64,000 nt of DNA from Paenibacillus sp. YN15 (GCF_003285005.1 NZ_QMFA01000013.1:1-64000); one strand, 5' to 3'. Counted from the stretch's first letter, positions 7,000 to 17,243 are shown. Notes: generated by a model from the sequence alone, not told the origin. Program-made: numbers and translations.

Positions 7000-8943
7000 A
7001 TGACTTGGTTAAAGAAGCTGATGGATACATATGACGCCAATTTCCGTCTCGTAGGGCAATTTGAGAAAAACCGGTTTGGTCAGGAATATGCTCTTATTCC
7101 CGTTTCCCACACAACCCAAGGGGCGCATGTTGAAATCCGGCTTAATATGGCAGGCGAATTGATTAAGGCTTCCGTAGTTGATAAAGACGATTCCAATACC
7201 ATTATTCCCTGTACGGAGGATTCTGCCAGCCGGACCAGCGCTCCTGTGCCGTATCCATTGTTCGATAAGCTTCAATATGTTGCAGGGGATTACACTACTT
7301 ATTGCAAAGAGGCCAAGAGTGCGGAGCCTCATGCCAATTATCTGAAGCAACTGAAGGATTGGTGCGACTCCCCGGACTCCCACCCAAAGGTGAAAAGTGT
7401 GTATGCCTATGTCAGCAAGGGAACGCTAATCCGCGATCTTGTGCAGCAAGGGGTTCTATGGCTGGATAAGGAAGGCAGCCTGCTCGCTAAGTGGACTCCG
7501 GAAGCAAAGGAATTGTATGGGGACAAAAAACAGATTTTCTCGGTGCTGGCCGGCGACCAGCATGCTGCATTTGTCCGGTTCATTGTGGAGGAACCTGGCG
7601 TTTCGGAGGACCGACTGTGGCGGGATACTTCTGTGCAGAATGCCTATGTGCGCTATATGGAGAGGCAGCAGGCAGAGAAGGATTTATGCTTCATTACGGG
7701 AGAGCGGCTTCCCTGTGTGGACAAACATGCCTCCCGCATCCGCGGTTCCGGTGATAAATCCAAGCTGATTTCGGCCAATGATTCTACCGGATTTACATTT
7801 CGGGGACGCTTCAGCACCAGCCGGGAGGCAGCGACAATCAGCTTTGAGGCTTCCCAGAAGGCTCACAATGCATTGAAATGGCTTGTGGAGCGTCAGGGCA
7901 TTAACAAAGGCGGACGAATCTTCCTGATCTGGGGGACGGATGATCCCGGAGCGGTTCCTGATCCCCACAGAGGCTCCAATCCCTTGTTGGGCGATGAGGA
8001 TGAAGATGAAGTAGCGGAAAGCGGAGATAGTACCCATAAGGAATTTGCCGAACGAATCCGTAAAGCGCTGGATGGATTCCGATACAAGGCCGAATACAGG
8101 GCTGATGTGGTCATTATGATTCTGGATGCGGCTACAACAGGCAGAATGTCAGTGGTCTATTACCGGGATATGGATAAAAATATATTCCTCGATCGGCTTG
8201 CGGAATGGTTTACCAACTGCTCCTGGCCGTTGCCCGGCAAGAATAAAGGGGGCAGGACATCCTTTTTTATGGCCTCTCCCAGTACCTCGGAGGTTGTGTT
8301 TGCGGCGTATGGCTCACGGGTGGATGATAAGCTTGAGAAGGCGGCCCGGGAACGGTTGCTCCCCTGCATTGTAGACGGGAAGCCTATACCTGCCGATATT
8401 GTGGATAATGCTGTTCGCAGGGCTTCCAACCCGGCAGGGATGGAGGCATGGGAATGGGAGAGAACGCTGGGAATAACCTGCGCGCTCGTCCGCAAATCTG
8501 AAAAGGATAAGCACAAGGAGGAGTATGAGGTGAATCTGGATACCAGTAATAGGGACCGTAATTATCTGTTCGGACGGCTCCTGGCTATCGCCGATGTGCT
8601 GGAACGCTCAGCCCTTGGCAAGGAGGAAAGGCGGGCGACAAACGCAGTCCGGTATATGGGGGTTTTCGCAAGGCATCCGCTTAGGACATGGGGAATCATT
8701 CAGCGCTGTCTCCAGCCTTACCAGGCGCGAATGGGAACAAAGGCGAATTATTATAACAAGTTGCTGGACGAGGTTCTATCCATGTTTCGATTGGAAGAGT
8801 TTTCGGATGAGCCTTTAACCAATGTCTATCTGATCGGTCTGGCAGGCCAGCGCACCGAGCTTTACAAGAAACGTTCCGACAAGGATGCTCCGGAAGCGGC
8901 AGAAATTTTGTCCGATGAAGAACAGGATAACGAGGAGGAATAA
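7000..8943 (+). CDS. cas8c: Cas8c (Csd1), large subunit of type I-C Cascade
   Basis: A 647-residue Cas8c, close to the usual length. Family features are the start WLKKLMDTYDANFR and the CFITGERLPC segment near residue 230. Cas8c recognises the PAM and recruits Cas3. In I-C an internal start in the 3' part often gives a separate small subunit (Cas11c); a clear internal ribosome-binding site was not established here. A run of acidic residues lies at both about 330-345 and the C-terminus (DEEQDNEEE). The stop is three bases before the cas7c ATG. Confidence 0.95.
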   Translation: MTWLKKLMDTYDANFRLVGQFEKNRFGQEYALIPVSHTTQGAHVEIRLNMAGELIKASVVDKDDSNTIIPCTEDSASRTSAPVPYPLFDKLQYVAGDYTTYCKEAKSAEPHANYLKQLKDWCDSPDSHPKVKSVYAYVSKGTLIRDLVQQGVLWLDKEGSLLAKWTPEAKELYGDKKQIFSVLAGDQHAAFVRFIVEEPGVSEDRLWRDTSVQNAYVRYMERQQAEKDLCFITGERLPCVDKHASRIRGSGDKSKLISANDSTGFTFRGRFSTSREAATISFEASQKAHNALKWLVERQGINKGGRIFLIWGTDDPGAVPDPHRGSNPLLGDEDEDEVAESGDSTHKEFAERIRKALDGFRYKAEYRADVVIMILDAATTGRMSVVYYRDMDKNIFLDRLAEWFTNCSWPLPGKNKGGRTSFFMASPSTSEVVFAAYGSRVDDKLEKAARERLLPCIVDGKPIPADIVDNAVRRASNPAGMEAWEWERTLGITCALVRKSEKDKHKEEYEVNLDTSNRDRNYLFGRLLAIADVLERSALGKEERRATNAVRYMGVFARHPLRTWGIIQRCLQPYQARMGTKANYYNKLLDEVLSMFRLEEFSDEPLTNVYLIGLAGQRTELYKKRSDKDAPEAAEILSDEEQDNEEE

Positions 8944-8946
8944 GAG

Positions 8947-9822
8947 ATGGGTACTTTGGATCATAAGATTGACTTTGCAGTTGTTTTTTCGGTCAAAAAT
9001 GCCAACCCCAATGGAGATCCGTTGAATGGAAACCGGCCGCGTGAAAATTACGAAGGCAGGGGAGAGGTTTCCGATGTATGCTTGAAGCGCAAAATCCGCA
9101 ACCGCCTCCAGGACATGGGGGAATCCATTCTGGTTCAATCCGATGACCGCCGCAACGATGCGTATCTCAGTATTAAGGACCGGGTGGATGCCAACAAGGA
9201 GGTGCAGGAGTTTGCTTCCGGCAAAAAGCAAAACAGTGAATTGTTTGCCCGCGCAGCATGCGAGGCCTGGATTGATGTGCGGAGCTTTGGCCAGGTATTC
9301 GCATTCAGCGCCAAGGATAAGGAAGCAAAAGGCGTCTCTGTAGGCGTTCGTGGCCCTGTTTCCATCCATACTGCATTCAGCGTTGATCCAATCGATATTA
9401 CCAGCACCCAAATTACGAAGAGTGTAAACTCGGAAACCTCCGGCAAAAAGGGCTCCGACACCATGGGGATGAAGCATCGGGTGGACTTTGGCGTATACGT
9501 ATTCTACGGCAGCATCAATACTCAATTGGCAGAAAGAACAGGGTTTACCAATGAAGATGCAGACAAAATTCGGCAGGCATTGATTACTCTGTTTGAAAAT
9601 GATACATCCTCCGCCCGCCCTGACGGCAGCATGGAGGTGCATCGGGTCTACTGGTGGGAGCATAGCTCCAAGCTGGGACAATATTCCTCTGCCAAGGTGC
9701 ACCGTTCGCTGAAGGTCAACCGTAAGAAAACGTCCGGTGCGGAAAAATCCGTAGAGGACTGGTACGAGATTACGGTGGAGTCCCTGGATGGGCTGGCTTG
9801 CCAAGAATATGCCGGAATATAG
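8947..9822 (+). CDS. cas7: Cas7c (Csd2), backbone subunit of type I-C Cascade
   Basis: A 291-residue RAMP protein with the family start DHKIDFAVVFSVKNANPNGD and the conserved RVDFGVYVFYGSIN in the second half. Several copies coat the crRNA spacer. A GAGG ribosome-binding site lies inside the end of cas8c. Its end overlaps cas4, showing tight coupling in the operon. Confidence 0.96.
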   Translation: MGTLDHKIDFAVVFSVKNANPNGDPLNGNRPRENYEGRGEVSDVCLKRKIRNRLQDMGESILVQSDDRRNDAYLSIKDRVDANKEVQEFASGKKQNSELFARAACEAWIDVRSFGQVFAFSAKDKEAKGVSVGVRGPVSIHTAFSVDPIDITSTQITKSVNSETSGKKGSDTMGMKHRVDFGVYVFYGSINTQLAERTGFTNEDADKIRQALITLFENDTSSARPDGSMEVHRVYWWEHSSKLGQYSSAKVHRSLKVNRKKTSGAEKSVEDWYEITVESLDGLACQEYAGI

Positions 9823-10468
9823 TGAGGAGGATTATTTGCTGCTGTCGGGCATTCAGCATTTTAACTTTTGCCGGCGGCAGTGGGCACTGATCCATATTGA
9901 GCAGCAGTGGGCGGAGAATGTGCGTACGATTGAAGGATCGCATGTGCACCGGGTGGCGGACCAGCCTTTTCTCCGGGAAAAGCGCGGCGGCAAGCTGGTT
10001 GTACGGGCTATGCCGGTGCATTCCAGGACGTTAGGAATAACGGGAGTTTGTGATGTGGTAGAATTTGTGCGCGATCCCCAGGGGGTGCCGTTGGCTGGGG
10101 AGGAAGGATGCTATCTTCCCTATCCGGTGGAATACAAACGGGGCAAGCCCAAAAGGGATGACTCCGACCGCTCCCAGCTTGTGGCCCAGTTGATGTGCCT
10201 GGAGGAGATGCTGGCCTGCGAGCTGTCCATGGGCTATCTCTATTACGACGAGATCAAGCATCGTGTGGAGGTTCCGGTTGACTCCGGGGACAGGGAGCGG
10301 GTTACAGCGGCTCTGGAGGAAATGCATCATTACTTCCGGCGCAGGCATACGCCCAAGGGCAAGCTCGGGCCCCATTGCAGGAGTTGCTCGCTTCATGATA
10401 TTTGTCTGCCGGAGCTTGGGGGCAGGGTCTCTGTGGCAAGCTATATCGAAAGCAGGTTGGCGGAATGA
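9809..10468 (+). CDS. cas4: Cas4 nuclease for prespacer trimming
   Basis: A 219-residue Cas4 (PD-(D/E)xK nuclease). C21 in NFCRRQW and the C-terminal CRSCSLHDIC provide four cysteines for an iron-sulfur cluster. GVCDVVEF and PVEYKRGK give the D and ExK active-site residues. Cas4 selects and trims PAM-containing prespacers before Cas1-Cas2 integration. Start 9809 was chosen because family members start close to the EEDYLLLSGIQHF block; an in-frame ATG at 9788 with GGTGGAG upstream would add seven residues. It overlaps cas7 and shares an ATGA with cas1. Confidence 0.93.
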   Translation: MPEYSEEDYLLLSGIQHFNFCRRQWALIHIEQQWAENVRTIEGSHVHRVADQPFLREKRGGKLVVRAMPVHSRTLGITGVCDVVEFVRDPQGVPLAGEEGCYLPYPVEYKRGKPKRDDSDRSQLVAQLMCLEEMLACELSMGYLYYDEIKHRVEVPVDSGDRERVTAALEEMHHYFRRRHTPKGKLGPHCRSCSLHDICLPELGGRVSVASYIESRLAE

Positions 10469-11496
10469 AGAAGCTGCTGAATACGTTATTTGTGACAACG
10501 CCGGATGTGTATCTTTCCCTGGATGGGGAGAATGTGGTAGTAAAGCAAGAGGACAAGGTTTTGAAGAGGGTGCCGCTGCATAATCTTGAATCGGTGTGCG
10601 CCTTTGGTTATACAGGCGTAAGTCCGGCATTAATGGGAGCCTGTGCGGATCGGAATGTGGCCATTACCTTCATGACGAAAAACGGGCGTTTTCTGGCGCG
10701 GGTAATTGGCGAGGACCGCGGCAATGTGGTGCTGCGCAAGGAGCAGTACCGGATATCCGACGATGACCGGAGAAGCGCAGCAGTGGCGCGAAACTTTATT
10801 CTGGGCAAAATCTACAACAGCAAGTGGATCGTAGAGAGAGCTATCCGGGATTACAGCCTGAGGCTGGATGCGGAACGACTGAAGCGAGTCTCTCTATCTT
10901 TGAGTGAAACTATGAAGTTTGTACGGAGCGTGGAAGATTTGGAGGTGCTGCGGGGATTGGAGGGCGCCGCGGCTGTGCAATATTACAGTGTCTTCGATGA
11001 TCTGATTTTGCAGCAGAAGGAAAGTTTCCACTTCCACGGGCGCAGCCGGAGGCCTCCGTTGGATGCGGTGAATGCGCTCTTGTCTTTCTTGTACACGATG
11101 CTCTCCAATGATATGAAGGCAGCCCTGGAGGCAGTGGGGCTGGACGCGTATGTTGGCTTTATGCATCGGGACAGGCCGGGCCGCGCCTCTTTGGCACTGG
11201 ATGTTATGGAGGAATTGCGGGCTGTGATGGCGGATCGTCTGGCGTTGTCGCTTATCAATAAGAAGCTGATCAATGGCGGGGGCTTCTGTCAAAAAGAAAA
11301 CGGCGCGATCATCATGGATGACGATACCCGAAAGCAGGTGCTCCAGGCTTGGCATGAACGGAAGCAGGAAACCATTACCCATCCGTATTTGAATGAGAAA
11401 ATTTCCTGGGGATTGGTTCCTTATGTCCAGGCACTGCTGCTGGCCCGGTATATCCGCGGCGATCTGGATGAGTATCCGCCCTTTTTATGGAAATGA
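10465..11496 (+). CDS. cas1: Cas1 integrase
   Basis: A 343-residue Cas1 starting MKKLLNTLFV, with its ATG overlapping the cas4 stop (ATGA). A longer in-frame start at 10402 lies inside cas4 and is not needed. Metal-binding residues are visible: E166 (LEGAAA), H234 (GFMHRDRPGR) and D246 in the following helix. Cas1 forms the integration complex with Cas2. Only 49 bp separate it from cas2, and those contain a degenerate CRISPR repeat. Confidence 0.96.
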   Translation: MKKLLNTLFVTTPDVYLSLDGENVVVKQEDKVLKRVPLHNLESVCAFGYTGVSPALMGACADRNVAITFMTKNGRFLARVIGEDRGNVVLRKEQYRISDDDRRSAAVARNFILGKIYNSKWIVERAIRDYSLRLDAERLKRVSLSLSETMKFVRSVEDLEVLRGLEGAAAVQYYSVFDDLILQQKESFHFHGRSRRPPLDAVNALLSFLYTMLSNDMKAALEAVGLDAYVGFMHRDRPGRASLALDVMEELRAVMADRLALSLINKKLINGGGFCQKENGAIIMDDDTRKQVLQAWHERKQETITHPYLNEKISWGLVPYVQALLLARYIRGDLDEYPPFLWK

Positions 11497-11498
11497 TG

Positions 11499-11530
11499 AT
11501 TGCCCTCCCGCGGAGTATGCGGATTGAAAG
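11499..11530 (+). repeat. Degenerate CRISPR repeat between cas1 and cas2
   Basis: The stretch reads GCCCTCCCGCGGAG followed by TATGCGGATTGAAAG. It keeps the C-rich/G-rich palindrome style of array 2 repeats (CTCTCCGCGAGGAG) and the 3' GCGGATTGAAA of array 3 repeats. It lies on the sense strand, between the cas1 stop and the cas2 ribosome-binding site, so it is part of the operon mRNA. Confidence 0.5.
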
Positions 11531-11545
11531 GGGACAGATGAGGCT

Positions 11546-11836
11546 GTGCTGGTATTGATTACCTATGATGTGAGCACCACCACAAGCGAAGGCCGCAGAA
11601 GGCTCAGCCAGGTGGCGCGCAAATGCCAGGATTATGGGCAACGGGTGCAGAACTCCGTGTTTGAATGCCTGCTGGATGCGACTCAACTTCGCAAGCTGAA
11701 ATTTGAACTGGAGGAGCTGATCGACAAACAAACCGATAGCCTTCGTTTTTATAACCTGGGAGACAAGTATAAATCCAGAGTCGAGCATATGGGAGCCAAA
11801 GCCTCTTTTGACATGGATGGGCCGTTGATTGTCTAG
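11546..11836 (+). CDS. cas2: Cas2, partner of Cas1 in spacer acquisition
   Basis: A 96-residue Cas2, the normal I-C length. It starts at GTG 11546 as MLVLITYDVSTTTSEGRRRL; the ATG at 11538 is out of frame and stops after six codons. D8 in ITYDV is the conserved acidic residue, and SVFECLLDATQLRKLK is the usual second-strand segment. It is the last gene of the cas operon and is followed directly by the array 2 leader. Confidence 0.95.
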   Translation: MLVLITYDVSTTTSEGRRRLSQVARKCQDYGQRVQNSVFECLLDATQLRKLKFELEELIDKQTDSLRFYNLGDKYKSRVEHMGAKASFDMDGPLIV

Positions 11837-12075
11837 GCATAGGGTTCGGTAATATCTGGAGGCATAGGCACTCATTTGCGGACATACTTTAAGTGGTGCG
11901 AATATCAAGCTCCCATAAAAATCCCGGCTCCTTCGCACCTCAAATATTGTCGAAGTTGATCGAAAACGAGCTGTAGTATAAAATGTCAAGAGCGCAAGCC
12001 TATCAATCTCATATATGTCCATTTGAAAAAGCAACAATTGATCGCAGCCCGCGATCAATCAAGTGAATTTTCGCA
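11837..12075 (+). promoter_or_regulatory. Leader of CRISPR array 2
   Basis: An AT-rich 239-bp leader. GGTGCGAA (11895-11902) and TTCGCACC (11932-11939) form an inverted repeat that encloses AAGCTCCCATAAAAAT; the same block precedes array 3 and the 34.9-kb relic at nearly the same distance (181 bp) from the first repeat. A perfect TTGATCGC/GCGATCAA hairpin (12038-12058) lies 17 bp before the first repeat and is not seen in leader 3. Confidence 0.8.
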
Positions 12076-15000
12076 GTCGCTCTCCGCGAGGAGGGCGTGG
12101 ATTGAAATCAAGATATCTGGTTCCACGCCGGGTTAAATATCGTCGCTCTCCGCGAGGAGGGCGTGGATTGAAATCAAGATGAAAAATTGATCAATAAAGC
12201 TCAATTTGTCGCTCTCCGCGAGGAGGGCGTGGATTGAAATGTCTCCCGGCTCCGTAGGCTCGAAGTCCGGTGTGTCGCTCTCCGCGAGGAGGGCGTGGAT
12301 TGAAATAGCAAGCGCCGCCGCTCTTGGTATAACCGTGTTAGTCGCTCTCCGCGAGGAGGGCGTGGATTGAAATTAAACTGTTGGGAAACATACATGACAA
12401 CCCTGAAGTCGCTCTCCGCGAGGAGGGCGTGGATTGAAATCAAACAAGTAGGGATATATTCAGCAGCCCCATCTGGTCGCTCTCCGCGAGGAGGGCGTGG
12501 ATTGAAATCGACAATGAGCTGCATAATATGGCGCTATCCTCGTCGCTCTCCGCGAGGAGGGCGTGGATTGAAATACGCCGTTAACCTCCTCATGCAAAGT
12601 ATTTTTGGTCGCTCTCCGCGAGGAGGGCGTGGATTGAAATAAATACTCGTACCCCTGCTTGTGGTAATTGGGTGGTCGCTCTCCGCGAGGAGGGCGTGGA
12701 TTGAAATGTGGTCATCGCTGCTCCATACCCTCGGACCCGGTGTCGCTCTCCGCGAGGAGGGCGTGGATTGAAATAGATACACTCCAAAGTTCATCCAGCT
12801 CCACTTGGGTCGCTCTCCGCGAGGAGGGCGTGGATTGAAATTTGGACAGGTCTTCATGCTCCTGCTCCGTCAGCGGTCGCTCTCCGCGAGGAGGGCGTGG
12901 ATTGAAATCGCAGCGAAGAAAGCCGTTTCTAGGGTGTTTTGTTGTCGCTCTCCGCGAGGAGGGCGTGGATTGAAATACCTCCTTGCTTTGGAAGGATTAT
13001 CCTCCTGTGTGTCGCTCTCCGCGAGGAGGGCGTGGATTGAAATACCTCCTTGCTTTGGAAGGATTATCCTCCTGTGTGTCGCTCTCCGCGAGGAGGGCGT
13101 GGATTGAAATTGCTTGAATCCTCTTCCCGCAAAGATACGCCGGAGTCGCTCTCCGCGAGGAGGGCGTGGATTGAAATAAATTGCCGAAGGGGAACAAACT
13201 CCATGCGGTGGTCGCTCTCCGCGAGGAGGGCGTGGATTGAAATATCCGCGTCGCCTTTGGCGTTGTATAAGCCATTGGTCGCTCTCCGCGAGGAGGGCGT
13301 GGATTGAAATCCGGTCCATGCTGATGGGGCTGTCCCAAGATATGTCGCTCTCCGCGAGGAGGGCGTGGATTGAAATATTTTCACTGGCTACCGACTGGTA
13401 CACCAGCTCGGTCGCTCTCCGCGAGGAGGGCGTGGATTGAAATACTGTTGTTTTTGGTGGTTCAATCACATCAACGAGTCGCTCTCCGCGAGGAGGGCGT
13501 GGATTGAAATCGTTCCGGTATCCGCCCCTGTGGGGTTGCTGGTGTGTCGCTCTCCGCGAGGAGGGCGTGGATTGAAATAAGAATCGGACGAAAGCAGGCA
13601 TTTGATGTTGAGTCGCTCTCCGCGAGGAGGGCGTGGATTGAAATATCATAGAAAATGGTCGATATACGGTAAATAAAGAGTCGCTCTCCGCGAGGAGGGC
13701 GTGGATTGAAATAAACGAAAGGAGCAAACAGTCATGAAAGACCAAGTCGCTCTCCGCGAGGAGGGCGTGGATTGAAATAGCTTGGCCGACGGGTCCCGGG
13801 GCAGCAACTCCGTCGCTCTCCGCGAGGAGGGCGTGGATTGAAATGATGTGAAGAAGGTCATTGTCGGCAAAGCGGTGGTCGCTCTCCGCGAGGAGGGCGT
13901 GGATTGAAATTCCAAAGGAGGCCGCTATGGACTATCGTAAAGCCGTCGCTCTCCGCGAGGAGGGCGTGGATTGAAATCCGCAGCGGTGCCGGTATTTTTG
14001 CTTGCCGCTGTGTCGCTCTCCGCGAGGAGGGCGTGGATTGAAATAGCCTGTACGAGGAGTATCTGTTCTTGTTCATGGAGGTCGCTCTCCGCGAGGAGGG
14101 CGTGGATTGAAATAGCCTGTACGAGGAGTATCTGTTCTTGTTCATGGAGGTCGCTCTCCGCGAGGAGGGCGTGGATTGAAATCCCTGTTTACCATCACAA
14201 AAGGAACCGGGATGCAGTCGCTCTCCGCGAGGAGGGCGTGGATTGAAATCAACTGCGTACGAACCTGAGCCACATATATACCGTCGCTCTCCGCGAGGAG
14301 GGCGTGGATTGAAATATTAAACGGAAGATTACCGCGGCCGACCGGATGGGTCGCTCTCCGCGAGGAGGGCGTGGATTGAAATATTAAACGGAAGATTACC
14401 GCGGCCGACCGGATGGGTCGCTCTCCGCGAGGAGGGCGTGGATTGAAATTTTACGAAGTTTGAGGCAGCGCATATGGCGCTCACGTCGCTCTCCGCGAGG
14501 AGGGCGTGGATTGAAATTGATTATTCGCAAGGTCTATGCGTGGGTGCGAAAGTCTCTCTCCGCGAGGAGGGCGTGGATTGAAATCAGTAGATGTGATGGA
14601 GGTGTCAGCCCCCCCAAAGTCGCTCTCCGCGAGGAGGGCGTGGATTGAAATCCCGTCCGGGGTTACGCGTGTTCCGGACGGAATGTCGCTCTCCGCGAGG
14701 AGGGCGTGGATTGAAATTTGTATTCCAGTAAATCGGACAAATCACACTCCAAGTCGCTCTCCGCGAGGAGGGCGTGGATTGAAATTCCCTGCAGGCATCC
14801 AAAACCCTCCTTATCGTAGTCGCTCTCCGCGAGGAGGGCGTGGATTGAAATACAGGGTTTGCGCCGTTCTCCGCAGACTCCGGAGTCGCTCTCCGCGAGG
14901 AGGGCGTGGATTGAAATCAGGATGCCGGGTTCATCTACCACAGCGAAGTGGTCGCTCTCCGCGAGGAGGGCGTGGATTGAAATCCAGATAACCGTAAGCG

Positions 15001-15303
15001 AGATACGCACAACGGCTTGTCGCTCTCCGCGAGGAGGGCGTGGATTGAAATAATTGAGTCATAAGATTCTTTCGTCCTTTCTGGTCGCTCTCCGCGAGGA
15101 GGGCGTGAATTGAAATGCGGCACAATATCACGCTGGACCCGCGGGTGTACGTCGCTCTCCGCGAGGAGGGCGTGGATTGAAATTCCTTGTCGTATACGGC
15201 TTCTACCACGCTGCGGATGTTGCACTTCATATGGAGTGCGTGGATTGAAATGACACCAAGGACAATAAGGGGATTGTTGCTGATCGTCGCACTCCGTATG
15301 GGG
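12076..15303 (+). CRISPR. CRISPR array 2, type I-C, 47 repeats plus two tail repeats of another kind
   Basis: Forty-seven 33-bp repeats (12076 to 15183) start GTCGCTCTCCGCGAGGAG and end GCGTGGATTGAAAT, with spacers of about 33-36 bp. The repeat at 14552 has GTCTCT for GTCGCT, and 15084 has GTGAATTG for GTGGATTG. Three spacers occur twice in a row (12977/13044, 14045/14114, 14316/14383). The leader-distal end changes repeat type: 15219-15251 is GTTGCACTTCATATGG-like, as in arrays 1 and 3, and 15286-15303 is a truncated one. Confidence 0.98.
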
Positions 15304-15673
15304 GGAATTATAGTGCAGTACAAGAACGAATATTGATTTAAAGGATCTAAACCTATGAGTAACGGGTGCTAACATAGTCTGGAGAATGTACTGAGGAGGG
15401 CTGCCGCAGTTTTTAGGGAAGATCCTTTTTCCTGGTTGAAATCTGGCCTCAAGAGTTCATAATGGATTTCGAAATTCAAAAGAATAGCGACCGGTGCGAA
15501 TGTCAAGCTCCCATAAAAACTCCGGCTCCTTCGCACCTCAAATGTTGTCGAATTAAAACGAAAAAGATTAACTCTCAAAAATGTCAATATCTATGCTATA
15601 CTTTCTTTGTATACATCATAGACATTATCACACTATCTATGTTGATTTTGGATTGATCACACCTTTTTTTGCG
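15304..15673 (+). promoter_or_regulatory. Leader of CRISPR array 3
   Basis: A 370-bp gene-free leader. The inverted repeat GGTGCGAA (15493) / TTCGCACC (15530) lies 181 bp before the first repeat, as in leader 2. CTATGCTATACT near 15592-15603 looks like an extended -10 promoter for pre-crRNA. From about 15317 to the array the sequence is duplicated, with scattered changes, at 34524-34876. Confidence 0.8.
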
Positions 15674-17243
15674 GTCGCACTTCGTATGGAGTGCGCGGAT
15701 TGAAATCGTAATGTCGCCGTCTCCGCACGTGCATCCGTTAAGTCGCACTTCGTATGGAGTGCGCGGATTGAAATAAACGGTATTGGAAAGAAATCCAACC
15801 CCCGAAGAGTCGCACTTCGTATGGAGTGCGCGGATTGAAATATATCATTTTGCTGCGCCTGCTGAATCTGTTGCGTCGCACTTCGTATGGAGTGCGCGGA
15901 TTGAAATCCAGCGCTCATAATCCTCTTGGTCTTTTTGCACAGACGTCGCACTTCGTATGGAGTGCGCGGATTGAAATATAGTGTCATAGCAGGCCGTAAA
16001 CAGCCCGAACATGTCGCACTTCGTATGGAGTGCGCGGATTGAAATCCGCCGTGCTGCATCCACTCACCTATTTCGGCGCGTCGCACTTCGTATGGAGTGC
16101 GCGGATTGAAATTGTGCTGGGAGAGTTCGTCCCACGTGGCCGTGGGGTCGCACTTCGTATGGAGTGCGCGGATTGAAATTGCCTATGGTTTTTCGGTCGT
16201 CCGTTTTGTTTGGGTCGCACTTCGTATGGAGTGCGCGGATTGAAATGTCGTCCGCCTCCAATCGTTCGGCTACGCGATTGTCGCACTTCGTATGGAGTGC
16301 GCGGATTGAAATTCGCTCAACTGGTGGAACTTCGCAAGCAATTCAAGTCGCACTTCGTATGGAGTGCGCGGATTGAAATAACTAGATATGGCGAAACGAA
16401 TCGAAAGATTACAGGTCGCACTTCGTATGGAGTGCGCGGATTGAAATGGCCTTTGCCTCTGCTTCCTTAGCGGCAATCTCGTGTCGCACTTCGTATGGAG
16501 TGCGCGGATTGAAATTCAAAACCTACACGGCCAGCCAACACCGGACGCAGTCGCACTTCGTATGGAGTGCGCGGATTGAAATCAATCAGATTTTGAATTT
16601 TTGTTTACATTTACGTCGCACTTCGTATGGAGTGCGCGGATTGAAATTCCCCCAGCTGGTCGGCCAGCGTCAAAATACGCGTCGCACTTCGTATGGAGTG
16701 CGCGGATTGAAATTCTTTAACCACTCCCACGCCAGCTGCAAGAAGGTAAGTCGCACTTCGTATGGAGTGCGCGGATTGAAATCTCATCAAAGCGGACTTC
16801 ACGGAAAATTTGGATGTCGCACTTCGTATGGAGTGCGCGGATTGAAATATCTACGGATTTTCGGTGTTCCTCTGCCAGCTTTGGTCGCACTTCGTATGGA
16901 GTGCGCGGATTGAAATCTCTTGTATCGTGTGGAGTATCATATCCTCAATGTCGCACTTCGTATGGAGTGCGCGGATTGAAATTCAATCCTAATTCCGAAG
17001 ACGTTTTTCCACCCAGGTCGCACTTCGTATGGAGTGCGTGGATTGAAATCAACTGTCAGGTTTGCTCCGTCATCGTCAATGCAGTCGCACTTCGTATGGA
17101 GTGCGTGGATTGAAATGGCTATGCCGGAATCAGTCCCAGGTTGATGGGCGTTGCACTCCATGTGAGCGTGGATTGAAATTGGAAGGTACCCGCGGCGCAG
17201 ATTTTCATATTGGTCGCACTCATGTGAGCGCATGGAATGAAAT
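15674..17243 (+). CRISPR. CRISPR array 3, type I-C
   Basis: Twenty-two full 33-bp repeats starting GTCGCACTTCGTATGGAG and ending GCGCGGATTGAAAT, differing from array 1 only by C for T in GCGCGG. The last two full repeats (17017, 17084) revert to the array 1 form GCGTGG. Two shortened degenerate repeats close the array (17150-17179 and 17213-17243, the latter ending GGAATGAAAT). Decay at this end confirms that it is leader-distal. Spacers are about 32-37 bp and no duplicates were seen. Confidence 0.97.

Noticed and set aside
12064-12069. TGAATT in leader 2 as target of the antisense repeat unit's spacer
   Set aside because: Only six bases match and no TTC stands before it; this is expected by chance.
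12870-13745. Long open frames across the CRISPR arrays (for example 291 aa on the minus strand)
   Set aside because: They are repetitive translations of 33-bp repeats, whose length keeps frames open. They are not proteins.
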